DNA of 36,387 bases from Novosphingobium sp. (GTDB lineage Bacteria; Pseudomonadota; Alphaproteobacteria; Sphingomonadales; Sphingomonadaceae). Numbering within the stretch: position 1 is the stretch's first letter; each line of letters starts with the position of its first letter. The notes under the pieces are model-generated. The model had not been told where the DNA came from and searched no databases. It was given only the letters and a program-made list of their open reading frames with translations. The stretch lies in contig NZ_JAIEPN010000182.1 in the NCBI RefSeq assembly GCF_019748365.1, positions 1 to 36,387 on the forward strand. The letters run 5' to 3'. Shown piece after piece: positions 25,492-33,239 of the stretch. Made by a program: the position numbers and the translations under genes.

Positions 25492-26524
25492 GGCTGGGCT
25501 CCTTGGCTGTCCAGGCGCAGAGGCCGAGTGTAGTGCCCTTGGGCAGGCGGGCGGGATCGAGCACGCCGGGGACGAGCTGCGCCCGGCCGCGCTTGCACAC
25601 CAAAGTGCTGCCGCCATGGCCGGAGACATCGAGCAGGAGCTGGTCCCAGTGGCGATACTGCACGTCGTGGCCCTCGCCGGGATAGCGGCGGAAGGTGACT
25701 TTGCCCGCCACCTTGCCCGCCCAGTATTCGCCCTGCGCCGGGGGCACCAGCTTGTCCGCCTCGCCATAGGTGAAGAACGAAGGGGCGGGAAAGGCGGCGA
25801 CCGGCGCGGGCGCATCGCAGAAGCGGCGGTACTCGCGGGCGACGGCGCGGGCATCGCCGTGCTGTCCGGCGATGAAGTAGGCATGGGCGCCTTCATCCGC
25901 GGCGCGGTCGGCAAAACCGGGGACATGCGCGGCGACGCCGTCCGGTGGCATGGCCCAGAATTCGCGCGGGGCGCCGACTTGCTTGGCAAGCATGGCCTCG
26001 AGCGCGGCGGGATCGGCGGTGCAGACGGGATTGGCCGCGGGAACCGAGGCGATGGCGGCGAGCATGTGCCACGAGGTGATGCGCCCGGGCATGGCGGCAG
26101 CGATATGGCCTGCATAAGCGCCGCCGCCCGAGATGGCGACGAGAGCGAACTTGCCGATGCCGAGATGCGCCAGCACTTGCTGCACTTCGCTCGTGTAGTC
26201 GGCAAATGTCCACGTCGGATCGAAGGAGGTATCGCCAAGGCCGTTGCGCTCGACCGCGAGGATCCTCACCTTGAGGCGGCGGCGCATGGTATCGAGGAAG
26301 GCGACCAGTTCGGGCGCGCGGGCGCTGGTGCCGACCCCGCCGATAAACAGCATCGCCTGCCAGCCGGGCTCGCCGGTATCGGTATAATGGACCGTGCGGC
26401 CTTCGCGCGTCTTGAGGCTCTGCACCGGGGTGCCGATCGGATCGAACCTCTCCGGAAAAGCGATGGGCTGCGCATAGGCCGGAATGGCCAGCGCGAGCAG
26501 GGCCAGCGCCAGAAGCCGCCGCAT
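25478..26524 (-). CDS. Secreted alpha/beta hydrolase
   Basis: A 348-residue alpha/beta-hydrolase-fold protein with a Sec signal peptide (MRRLLALALLALAIPAYA, cleavage before Gln19), so it acts in the periplasm or outside. The nucleophile Ser is in VAISGGGAYAG, an oxyanion segment is in LFIGGVGTSAR, the acid Asp is in FTYGEADKLVP and the His in GEGHDVQYRHW. The long tail after the His (about 60 residues) contains three cysteines. It is embedded in the carnitine operon (TGATG junction with the permease gene). P. aeruginosa has an acylcarnitine hydrolase (HocS) in its carnitine operon, so release of carnitine from acyl-carnitines is a reasonable but untested guess. Confidence 0.85.
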   Translation of the reverse strand: MRRLLALALLALAIPAYAQPIAFPERFDPIGTPVQSLKTREGRTVHYTDTGEPGWQAMLFIGGVGTSARAPELVAFLDTMRRRLKVRILAVERNGLGDTSFDPTWTFADYTSEVQQVLAHLGIGKFALVAISGGGAYAGHIAAAMPGRITSWHMLAAIASVPAANPVCTADPAALEAMLAKQVGAPREFWAMPPDGVAAHVPGFADRAADEGAHAYFIAGQHGDARAVAREYRRFCDAPAPVAAFPAPSFFTYGEADKLVPPAQGEYWAGKVAGKVTFRRYPGEGHDVQYRHWDQLLLDVSGHGGSTLVCKRGRAQLVPGVLDPARLPKGTTLGLCAWTAKEPSHAGQ

Positions 26525-27930
26525 CACCGCACCGGCTCCGTTTCCAGATTGCGATCAAGCGCCGGGATCTGCGCGAGTTCGCCGGCAAGATCCATGCTGC
26601 GACAAAGCAGGACATAGATCGCGGCGGAGACCGGCAGGCCGATCAGCATCGAGATATCCGCCCCGCCAAGCGCCCGCGCGACCGGGCCGACGTAGAGCTC
26701 GGTCTTGAAGAAGGGGATCATCGCGACGAAACCTGCCGCATAGGCGGTGAGGCCGCGCCAGTTCCAGCGGCCGTAGATGCCCTCTGCCATGAACATCGCG
26801 CGGATCGAATAGCGGCCCTTCCGCACGAAGAAGAAGTCCGCCAGGTTTATCGCGGTCCAAGGCGTGAAGAGGTAGACCAGCACGCCGAGGAAGGCCTCGA
26901 ACTGGTGCATGACATTGCCGCCCGTACCCAGCGAGAGCGACAGCGAAGCGATCAGGCAGACAACGAGCGACGCGAGCCGCGCGCGCGCTCCGAGCGGGAT
27001 CGGGCGCACACTGTCGATCACGCTGAGCAGGGTGAGCGAGGAGCCGTAGAGATTGAGCGAGGTGATGGTGATAAGGCCGAAGAAGCTGCTCACCAGCATG
27101 AGCCAGCCGAACCCGCCGAACATGGCATCCGCACTGCGGCGCAAGGCGACGACGATATCGGGATCGGTGAAAGTCGCGCCCGCAAAGGCACCCACCAGCA
27201 TCATCCAGGTGCCGCCGATGAAGGCACCGCAGAAGGTCCACAGGAAGGCGGACTTGATGCCCACTTCGCGGGGGAGATAGCGCGAATAGTCAGAGACATA
27301 GATCGACCAGCTGAGCTGGTAGCCGGCGGCGGCGAAGAACTGCACGAGGAACAGCGTGAGCTTGAATTCGCCGGGCTGGAGAAGTGCGCCGAGATCGAAG
27401 GCGGTGAAGAAACCCACGGTGTAGACCGCAAGCGCGGCCAGCATGATATAGGCAAGCACGCGCTGGGTCTGGTGGATGACGTCATAGCCGATCCCCGCCA
27501 CCAGCGCGGCAAGAAGGCCGAAACCGATGATCGCGGGCGCTTCAGGCAGGCCGACAAGCTCCTTCAGCGTGCTCGCCGCGAGCGACTGGTTGAGCGCGTT
27601 GAAGCCGATGTAGGTGAACAGCGCGACGATCCACACCAGCAGCGCGCCGATATAGCCGAACTGCGGGCGCGACTGGATCATCTGCGGCAGGCCAAGGTGC
27701 GGCCCTTGCGTGCAGTGGAGCGCCATCAGCACCGTGCCGAGCGCGCAGCCGCCGATGACAGCGAGGCTGGACCAGAACAGGTCGAGCCCGCCAACCACGC
27801 TGATCGCACCCGTCGCCAGCGTTGCGAGGTGCGCATCGCCCATGAACCAGACCGGCCAGAGATGGTGCACCTTGCCGCGCCGTTCGGCGAGAGGAACGTA
27901 ATCGATCGAGCGCGTTTCAACCAAGGCCAT
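26524..27930 (-). CDS. NCS1-family permease (cytosine/purine/allantoin-type)
   Basis: A 468-residue membrane protein of the NCS1 family (LeuT fold, usually Na+ or H+ symport), with about 12 hydrophobic segments. Typical features are AISVVGGLDLFWSSLAVIGGCALGTVLMALH, GPHLGLPQMIQSRPQFGYIGALLVW, a substrate-site NQSLAA region, and YVSDYSRYLP in the middle. Classical substrates are nucleobases, hydantoins, allantoin and thiamine. Lying inside a carnitine operon that has no BCCT (CaiT) or ABC (CaiX-type) importer in view, it is the only candidate for uptake of carnitine or gamma-butyrobetaine. SD-like AGGGGGAGA precedes the ATG by about 11 bases. Confidence 0.9.
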   Translation of the reverse strand: MALVETRSIDYVPLAERRGKVHHLWPVWFMGDAHLATLATGAISVVGGLDLFWSSLAVIGGCALGTVLMALHCTQGPHLGLPQMIQSRPQFGYIGALLVWIVALFTYIGFNALNQSLAASTLKELVGLPEAPAIIGFGLLAALVAGIGYDVIHQTQRVLAYIMLAALAVYTVGFFTAFDLGALLQPGEFKLTLFLVQFFAAAGYQLSWSIYVSDYSRYLPREVGIKSAFLWTFCGAFIGGTWMMLVGAFAGATFTDPDIVVALRRSADAMFGGFGWLMLVSSFFGLITITSLNLYGSSLTLLSVIDSVRPIPLGARARLASLVVCLIASLSLSLGTGGNVMHQFEAFLGVLVYLFTPWTAINLADFFFVRKGRYSIRAMFMAEGIYGRWNWRGLTAYAAGFVAMIPFFKTELYVGPVARALGGADISMLIGLPVSAAIYVLLCRSMDLAGELAQIPALDRNLETEPVR

Positions 27931-27963
27931 GCGGTATGCGTCTCCCCCTTGCGCCTGCTTTGG

Positions 27964-29463
27964 CTAACCCGGCATTCTGATCTGACGGCCCACGCCTTCC
28001 GGCGCAGGCAAGTGTGCCTGCCCCGCGACGAGGACAATGGCGGCCTTGTGCATGGCATCGGGCGCGGGGGCGGACTTTTCCGCTGCTGCATCGACATGGA
28101 CCAGCATGTGTTCTGCCGTCGCGATCACAACGGCTTCAGGGCCGCGCACCATTTCGTGGAAGAGGTGCAGTCGCTTGCCATCGCAGGCGAGCACGCGGGT
28201 GCGCACTTCGACGCTGTCACCCAGCCGGGCCTGCCCGAGGTGGCGGATATGCGTCTCGACCGTATACCAAGAATGGCCAGCCGCGACGTAGTCCGCGCCT
28301 GCGCCGATGGCGGCGAGGACGACATCGGTGCCATCGCCGAACAGCTTGAGGTAGCAATACTCGGTGAGGTGCTGGTTGTAGTCGATCCATTCGGGCTGGA
28401 CCGGGCTCTCGATGGTGAGCATCCGCCCGTCATCGAGGACCGAGCCGATGGCAGGGGCCGCGCCCTTGCCCGCTTGCGCCAGCCGCGCCCGGTGCGCGCG
28501 GGCGATCTGGCCGGAGGCAAAGTCGTTGCGCTCCAGCGCATGGGTCAGGTCGACAAGGCAATCGTCGCGCAGCTTCTCGTAAGTGCGCAAGTCGATCCCG
28601 CCGGCCTGTTCGTCCGATTGGCGGGCGATCGTCTCGATCAGCTCGTCGGTCAGCTTGGGGCCGATCAGCTTGGTCCACGGCCATTCCATCGAAGGGCCGA
28701 ACTGGTGGAGGAAATGGCGCATCCCTTCCTCGCCGCCCGCGAGGCGGTAGACGAGGAAGGTGCCCATGAACGACCAGCGCATCCCTGCGCCGAAGCGCAC
28801 CGCATCGTCGATTTCGGAAGCGGTCGCGATCCCGTCGTTGATCAGCCACAGCGCCTCGCGCCAGACCGCTTCGAGCAAGCGGTCGGCGATGAAGCCGTCG
28901 ATCTCCTTGCGGACATGGAGCACCTTCATGCCGATCCGCGTGTAGACCGCAGCGGCGATGTCCTTGGTCTGCTGGCTGGTCTGGTCCCCGCCGCAGATTT
29001 CGACGAGCGGGAGGAGATAGACCGGGTTGAACGGGTGGCCGACGACGAGCCGGTCCGGCCGCGCCATGCCGGACTGCAGCTTCGTTGGCAGCAGGCCTGA
29101 AGTGGAAGAGCCGATCACGGCATGGGCGGGCATCGCCGCGTCCATTTCGGCGAGCAGGCGGATTTTGAGGTCTTCCCGCTCAGGCAGGCTTTCCTGAATG
29201 AAATCAGCCTCTCGCACTGCGTCCTGCAGGCTCTTTGCGAAAGTGATGGTGCCTTCCGGCGGGAGCGCATTGCCGAACAGCCGCGTGAGCGCACGGCGGG
29301 CGTTGGCGATCACGGCGGCCGTCTTGCGCTCGATCTCGGGATCGGGATCGTAGATCGAAACGTCGATGCCATTGAGCACGAAGCGCGCGGCCCAGCCGGC
29401 GCCGATCACGCCGCCGCCGACGATGCCGACCCTGCGGAGTTCTGGGCGGATGTCTGAGGTCAT
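27964..29463 (-). CDS. lcdH: L-carnitine dehydrogenase fused to betainyl-CoA thioesterase
   Basis: A 499-residue two-domain protein. Residues 1-325 are a 3-hydroxyacyl-CoA dehydrogenase-like fold: GIVGGGVIGAGWAARF binds NAD, and VVGHPFNPVYLLPLVEICGG carries the catalytic His143 and a partner Glu155; it oxidises L-carnitine to 3-dehydrocarnitine. Residues 345-499 are a hot-dog thioesterase (QPEWIDYNQHLTEYCY, Asp361, His365; KRLHLFHEM, MLVHVD). The same fusion is known in rhizobia, while pseudomonads have separate CdhA and CdhB. The second domain should hydrolyse betainyl-CoA from the next step. The gene follows the BKACE gene by 10 bases and begins with ATG. The ribosome binding site is weak. 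Confidence 0.93.
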   Translation of the reverse strand: MTSDIRPELRRVGIVGGGVIGAGWAARFVLNGIDVSIYDPDPEIERKTAAVIANARRALTRLFGNALPPEGTITFAKSLQDAVREADFIQESLPEREDLKIRLLAEMDAAMPAHAVIGSSTSGLLPTKLQSGMARPDRLVVGHPFNPVYLLPLVEICGGDQTSQQTKDIAAAVYTRIGMKVLHVRKEIDGFIADRLLEAVWREALWLINDGIATASEIDDAVRFGAGMRWSFMGTFLVYRLAGGEEGMRHFLHQFGPSMEWPWTKLIGPKLTDELIETIARQSDEQAGGIDLRTYEKLRDDCLVDLTHALERNDFASGQIARAHRARLAQAGKGAAPAIGSVLDDGRMLTIESPVQPEWIDYNQHLTEYCYLKLFGDGTDVVLAAIGAGADYVAAGHSWYTVETHIRHLGQARLGDSVEVRTRVLACDGKRLHLFHEMVRGPEAVVIATAEHMLVHVDAAAEKSAPAPDAMHKAAIVLVAGQAHLPAPEGVGRQIRMPG

Positions 29464-29473
29464 GGTCAGTCTT

Positions 29474-30364
29474 TCAGCGCTTCTGAAGCTTCAGTTTGGT
29501 GCGCACTTCGGCCGGTGTCAGGATGCGCGCGCCCATGCCGGTGAGGATCTGCACCGCGCGTTCGGTGAGTTGCCCATTGGTGGCAAGCTGGCCGCGGCCG
29601 AGATAGAGATTGTCCTCCAGCCCCACGCGCACGTTGCCGCCCGCGAGTGCCGCCATGGCGACGAAAGGCAGCTGGTTGCGGCCGATGGAAAAGCCGCTGA
29701 ACACGGCGCCCGGTGGCAGCTGATGGACCATCGCCATCGTGGTCAGCGGATCATCGGGCGCGCCATAGGGGATGCCCATGCACAGCTGGATCATCACCGG
29801 ATCATCGAGCAGCCCATCGCGGATCATTTCCTTCACGAAGACGAGGTGCCCCGTATCGAACACTTCGAGTTCGGGCCGGACGCCGAGGCGCTGCACTTCG
29901 GCGGCCATGGTGCGCAGCATGCCGGGTGTGTTGGTCATCACGTAATCGGCTTCGGCAAAGTTCATTGTGCCGCAATCGAGCGTGCAGATTTCGGGCAGGA
30001 GTTCCTGCACGTGCAGCAGACGCTCCATCGGGCCGACCATGTCGGTGCCGGCGGGATCGAGCGGGAAGGGGTTTTCGCCCGGGCCGAACACGATATCGCC
30101 GCCCATGCCGGCGGTGAGGTTGATCACGACGTCGGTGTCAGACGCGCGAATGCGTTCGACCACTTCGCGGTAGAGAGCGACATCGCGGCTGCCCTTGCCC
30201 GTTTCAGGATCGCGCACGTGGATATGGGCGATGGCGGCGCCGGCCTTGGCCGCCTCGATCGCGGCATCGGCGATCTGCGCAGGCGTGATCGGCAGGCCCG
30301 GATGCTTGTCTGCCGTGTTGCCCGAGCCGGTCACGGCGCAGGTGATGAACGTCTCGAAATTCAT
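29474..30364 (-). CDS. cdhC: BKACE enzyme, dehydrocarnitine cleavage (CdhC type)
   Basis: A 296-residue member of the beta-keto acid cleavage enzyme family (BKACE, DUF849). Zinc ligands His47 and His49 are in [11 protein letters not shown], with a third Glu/His set late in the barrel ([21 protein letters not shown], the family signature). Other landmarks are [30 protein letters not shown] and TLDCGTMNF. Family members condense a beta-keto acid with acetyl-CoA, giving acetoacetate and a new CoA thioester. With carnitine dehydrogenase next door the substrate should be 3-dehydrocarnitine, giving betainyl-CoA and acetoacetate. It is the first gene of the operon body; GAGAGGGAT precedes the ATG. 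Confidence 0.92.
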   Translation of the reverse strand: MNFETFITCAVTGSGNTADKHPGLPITPAQIADAAIEAAKAGAAIAHIHVRDPETGKGSRDVALYREVVERIRASDTDVVINLTAGMGGDIVFGPGENPFPLDPAGTDMVGPMERLLHVQELLPEICTLDCGTMNFAEADYVMTNTPGMLRTMAAEVQRLGVRPELEVFDTGHLVFVKEMIRDGLLDDPVMIQLCMGIPYGAPDDPLTTMAMVHQLPPGAVFSGFSIGRNQLPFVAMAALAGGNVRVGLEDNLYLGRGQLATNGQLTERAVQILTGMGARILTPAEVRTKLKLQKR

Positions 30365-30490
30365 GCAGGATCCCTCTCGGCCTTTGCCTCAGAGCTTAAT
30401 GGGGACGGGCCGGATTGGAATGCCGAATTGTGCGGATGCCGGAGAATCGGGGCCAGCCCCAGTAATCCTAATGGTGCCGCACAGCGCAGC
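30365..30490 (-). promoter_or_regulatory. Leader of the carnitine operon
   Basis: A 126-bp gap before the eight-gene minus-strand operon, downstream of the esterase gene on the same strand. It contains a compact palindrome GGGGCTGGCCCC (around 30456-30467 on the plus strand as GGGGCCAGCCCC). I could not identify convincing -35/-10 boxes. A promoter here is likely because the genes below form a tight unit, but read-through from the esterase gene is also possible. No adjacent regulator gene is visible. Confidence 0.35.
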
Positions 30491-31435
30491 TCATACCCGC
30501 AGCATCCGCGCGATAGCGCCGAGCAGATCGCGCGTGAACGCCTTGGCCGTGGCGGCTTCGGTCACCGCGTTGAAGGCGTGGATCGCGCCGGGATAGGAGT
30601 GGAGCTCGACCGGCACGCCTGCTTTCACCAGGCGCAGCGCGTAATCGAGGTCCTCGTCGAGAAACAGGTCGAGGCTGCCGGTGCCGATCCATGTTGGCGG
30701 GAGGCCCGAAAGGTCTTCGGCCAGCGATGGCGAGAACCAGCCCTTGTGCGCATCATCGGCGGCGTAATCGCCCCGCAGGCATTCCCAGCCGAACCGGTTG
30801 TGCGCACGGGTCCAGACGAATTCGCCGGTGATCGGGTTGCCATGCGGGCAGGCATCGCCGCCCGTGCGGTGATCGAGCATGGGATAAGTGAGGATCTGCG
30901 CGGCGAGTGCTGGCCCGCCAAGATCGCGCGCCATCAGCGCTGTCGCCGCGGCAAGGCCGCCACCTGCGCTTTCGCCGGTGATGCCGATCCACGCGGCATC
31001 GATGCCGAGCACATCCGCGCTAGCTGCCAACCACTTCAGCGCGGCGTAGCAATCGTTCTGCGGGGCGGGGAAGGGGTGCTCGGGCGCGAGGCGGTATTCG
31101 ACCGAAGCAACCGGAATGCCCAGCGCCGCCGCAATGCCCGAAGGCGCCTGCTGCATCGAGCGCGCGGAGCCGATCACCATGCCGCCGCCGTGGATATGGA
31201 GCAGGGCCGGGCGGTTCCGGCTGCCGGGGGCGGGATCGTACCAGTATACCTCGAGCGGTCCGCCGTCGCCCTCGATCACCTTGATCTCGGCCGCGATGGG
31301 CGGCGCGCCGACGAAGGCGAAGCGGCTTTCGGATTCGATGCGGATCGTGGGCAGGGCCTCGCGCGTGAAGTCGTTGCCTGGCAGCAGATCGATCAGCGGC
31401 AGGAAATCCGGATCGACCAGATGGCGGGTGTTCAT
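30491..31435 (-). CDS. HSL-family alpha/beta hydrolase (cytoplasmic esterase)
   Basis: A 314-residue hormone-sensitive-lipase-type esterase. The oxyanion motif HIHGGGMVIGSA stands near residue 80, the nucleophile Ser in GITGESAGGG near 155, the acid Asp in GSLDLFLDEDLDYA and the His in PGAIHAFNAV. There is no signal peptide. Start: the ATG at 31435 has GAGG nine bases upstream, which itself overlaps a second ATG at 31444 (three codons longer). It lies 126 bp upstream of the carnitine operon on the same strand, so it may be its first gene and hydrolyse an ester of carnitine or another compound. Substrate unknown. Confidence 0.9.
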   Translation of the reverse strand: MNTRHLVDPDFLPLIDLLPGNDFTREALPTIRIESESRFAFVGAPPIAAEIKVIEGDGGPLEVYWYDPAPGSRNRPALLHIHGGGMVIGSARSMQQAPSGIAAALGIPVASVEYRLAPEHPFPAPQNDCYAALKWLAASADVLGIDAAWIGITGESAGGGLAAATALMARDLGGPALAAQILTYPMLDHRTGGDACPHGNPITGEFVWTRAHNRFGWECLRGDYAADDAHKGWFSPSLAEDLSGLPPTWIGTGSLDLFLDEDLDYALRLVKAGVPVELHSYPGAIHAFNAVTEAATAKAFTRDLLGAIARMLRV

Positions 31436-31584
31436 GGGCGGCATCCTCGTGTGATGGGCTTTGCGCTCTCGGCCTCTTCATTGCGGGGCGCTGGCCGCTC
31501 GGCAAGGGCAAACTGCGGCGCGCGCGGCATGGACGGACTCGGCGATGCGTGTCAGGCTTTGACCGGGAAAAAGAGGGGGATGCC

Positions 31585-32109
31585 ATGAAAGTGCCAAGCG
31601 GAGCGTTCATCCAGGTCTGCCACGTGGTGGACAATCTCGAGGCGGCCTGTGCGCGTTATAACCGGCTGTTCGGCATGGGGCCGTTCATCGGCGGCGGGCA
31701 GGGCGTGCTCTCGGACCATGTCTATCGCGGCCAGCCGGCAGAGCCGATCCGCATCCGCGGCGTCTTCGTGCAGAGCGGCGACCTCAATATCGAGCTGGTG
31801 GAGCTGGTCTCCACCGGGCCGAGCGCCTTCCACGACATGTATCCTGATGGCCAGCAGGGCATCCACCACATGGCGATGTTCTGCGAGGACTATGAGGGAA
31901 CGCGTGACCGCTATGTCGCGGCGGGAATGCCGGTGGCGAGCGAGTTCATCGTCAGCTTCGGCGCGCAGATCTGCTATATCGATGCGCGGGCGAGCATGGG
32001 CCACATGATCGAGCTCTATCCCGAGAGCGAGATCATTCGCGGCATGTATGCGCGGGCCCGCCATGAGTCCGAAAACTGGGACGGCAAGCAGCTCATCATC
32101 CCCTGGTAG
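31585..32109 (+). CDS. VOC-family (glyoxalase/epimerase-like) protein
   Basis: A 174-residue vicinal-oxygen-chelate protein with two beta-alpha-beta-beta-beta modules. The first begins IQVCHVVDNLEAACARYNRLFGMGPF and the second IHHMAMFCEDYEGTRDRYVAAG. The expected metal ligands are His in QVCHVV, Glu in ELVELVS, His in IHHMAM and Glu in HMIELYP, as in methylmalonyl-CoA epimerase-like proteins. A purine-rich stretch AAGAGGGGGA directly precedes ATG at 31585. It stands alone on the plus strand, divergent from the esterase gene across 149 bp and convergent with the cysteine desulfhydrase-like gene. Reaction unknown. Confidence 0.85.
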   Translation: MKVPSGAFIQVCHVVDNLEAACARYNRLFGMGPFIGGGQGVLSDHVYRGQPAEPIRIRGVFVQSGDLNIELVELVSTGPSAFHDMYPDGQQGIHHMAMFCEDYEGTRDRYVAAGMPVASEFIVSFGAQICYIDARASMGHMIELYPESEIIRGMYARARHESENWDGKQLIIPW

Positions 32110-32112
32110 AGG

Positions 32113-33192
32113 CTACGCCTGCCAGCAACCTTCGCCGAGAAAGCGGGCCATGCGGGCTTCATCGGCGCTGACGTCAAGGCCCTGCGCCTCCAGCCATTCG
32201 TCGCTGTAGAGCGTGGAGGCATAGCGCTCGCCGGAATCGCACAGGATCGAGACAATGGCGCCGTCTTCGCCGCGCGCGGCCATTTCGCTGGCGATACGCG
32301 CGCAGGCGACGAGGTTGGTGCCGGTGGAGCCGCCGACGCGCCGCCCGAGATGGCGCGAAAGCGCGCGCGCTGCGCCGATGGATGCGCTGTCGCGCACCAC
32401 TTCGGCGCGGTCGATCACGCTGGGCACGAACGAGGCTTCGACGCGGGGGCGGCCGATGCCTTCGATATGGCAGGGCTCGCCACTGCCGGCGTTCTGCGCG
32501 CGGTCATGCCAGTGGCGGTGGAACGCGGACGATGCCGGATCGGCAAGGCACAGGCGGGTGGAGTGGCGATAGTAGCGCAGGAAGCGCCCGATGGTGGCTG
32601 ACGTGCCGCCGGTGCCCGCGCCGCAGACGATCCATGTCGGCACGGGATGCGGCTCGCGGCGCATCTGGGTGAAGATGCTCTCGGCGATGTTGTTGTTGCC
32701 GCGCCAGTCGGTCGCGCGTTCGGCGAAGGTGAACTGGTCCATGTGATGCCCGCCGCATTCCGCCGCGATGCGCGCGGCAACGGCGTGGACGGTGCCGGGG
32801 TCGGTGACGGGATGGCAAGTGCCCCCCAGCGCCTCGATCGCGGCGATCTTTTCCCGCGCTGTACGCTCCGGGATCACGGCGACGAAGGGCAGGCCGAGCA
32901 TGCGCGCGAAATAGGCTTCGGAGACGGCGGTAGAGCCGGAGGAAGCCTCGACCACTGTGGTATCGGGCCCGATCCAGCCGCTGCAAAGCGCGTGGAGAAA
33001 CAGCGAACGGGCGAGGCGGTGCTTGAGGCTGCCGGTCGGGTGGCTGCTCTCGTCCTTGAGGTAGATCGCGATGCCCGGCAGCGCCGGCAGCGGCACGGGG
33101 AGCAAGTGCGTATCGGCCGAGCGCGCGTAGTCCGCCTCGATGCGGCCGATGGCCCAGTGGACCCATGGTTGCGGCATCGGCGGGGCGTTCAT
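32113..33192 (-). CDS. PLP-dependent cysteine desulfhydrase/synthase-like enzyme
   Basis: A 359-residue fold-type II PLP enzyme of the Cds1-like branch of the cysteine synthase family. The Schiff-base Lys is in [21 protein letters not shown] (Lys57), the phosphate-cup Gly-rich loop in [12 protein letters not shown] near 190, and the Asn-type cofactor ring contact in [11 protein letters not shown]. Known Cds1 (mycobacterial) makes H2S, pyruvate and ammonia from cysteine. It is the last gene of a minus-strand unit with an aromatic-degradation operon (47 bases after the monooxygenase). AGAAGGA stands 6 bases before its ATG. The link to aromatic catabolism is unclear; it may only be a neighbour. 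Confidence 0.85.
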   Translation of the reverse strand: MNAPPMPQPWVHWAIGRIEADYARSADTHLLPVPLPALPGIAIYLKDESSHPTGSLKHRLARSLFLHALCSGWIGPDTTVVEASSGSTAVSEAYFARMLGLPFVAVIPERTAREKIAAIEALGGTCHPVTDPGTVHAVAARIAAECGGHHMDQFTFAERATDWRGNNNIAESIFTQMRREPHPVPTWIVCGAGTGGTSATIGRFLRYYRHSTRLCLADPASSAFHRHWHDRAQNAGSGEPCHIEGIGRPRVEASFVPSVIDRAEVVRDSASIGAARALSRHLGRRVGGSTGTNLVACARIASEMAARGEDGAIVSILCDSGERYASTLYSDEWLEAQGLDVSADEARMARFLGEGCWQA

Positions 33193-33239
33193 TCTCGGTC
33201 CTTCTGCCTGTTTCAGCGCGGGTGGCTTGGGCGAGGGAC

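Noticed and set aside
20941..31435. E. coli-type anaerobic cai operon (caiTABCDE)
   Set aside because: CaiT, CaiB, CaiC and CaiE are absent; the presence of carnitine dehydrogenase and BKACE points to aerobic carnitine breakdown.
32106..32116. GTAG-AGG-CTAC hairpin between convergent stops as terminator
   Set aside because: Only a 4-bp stem with no T-run; too weak to call.
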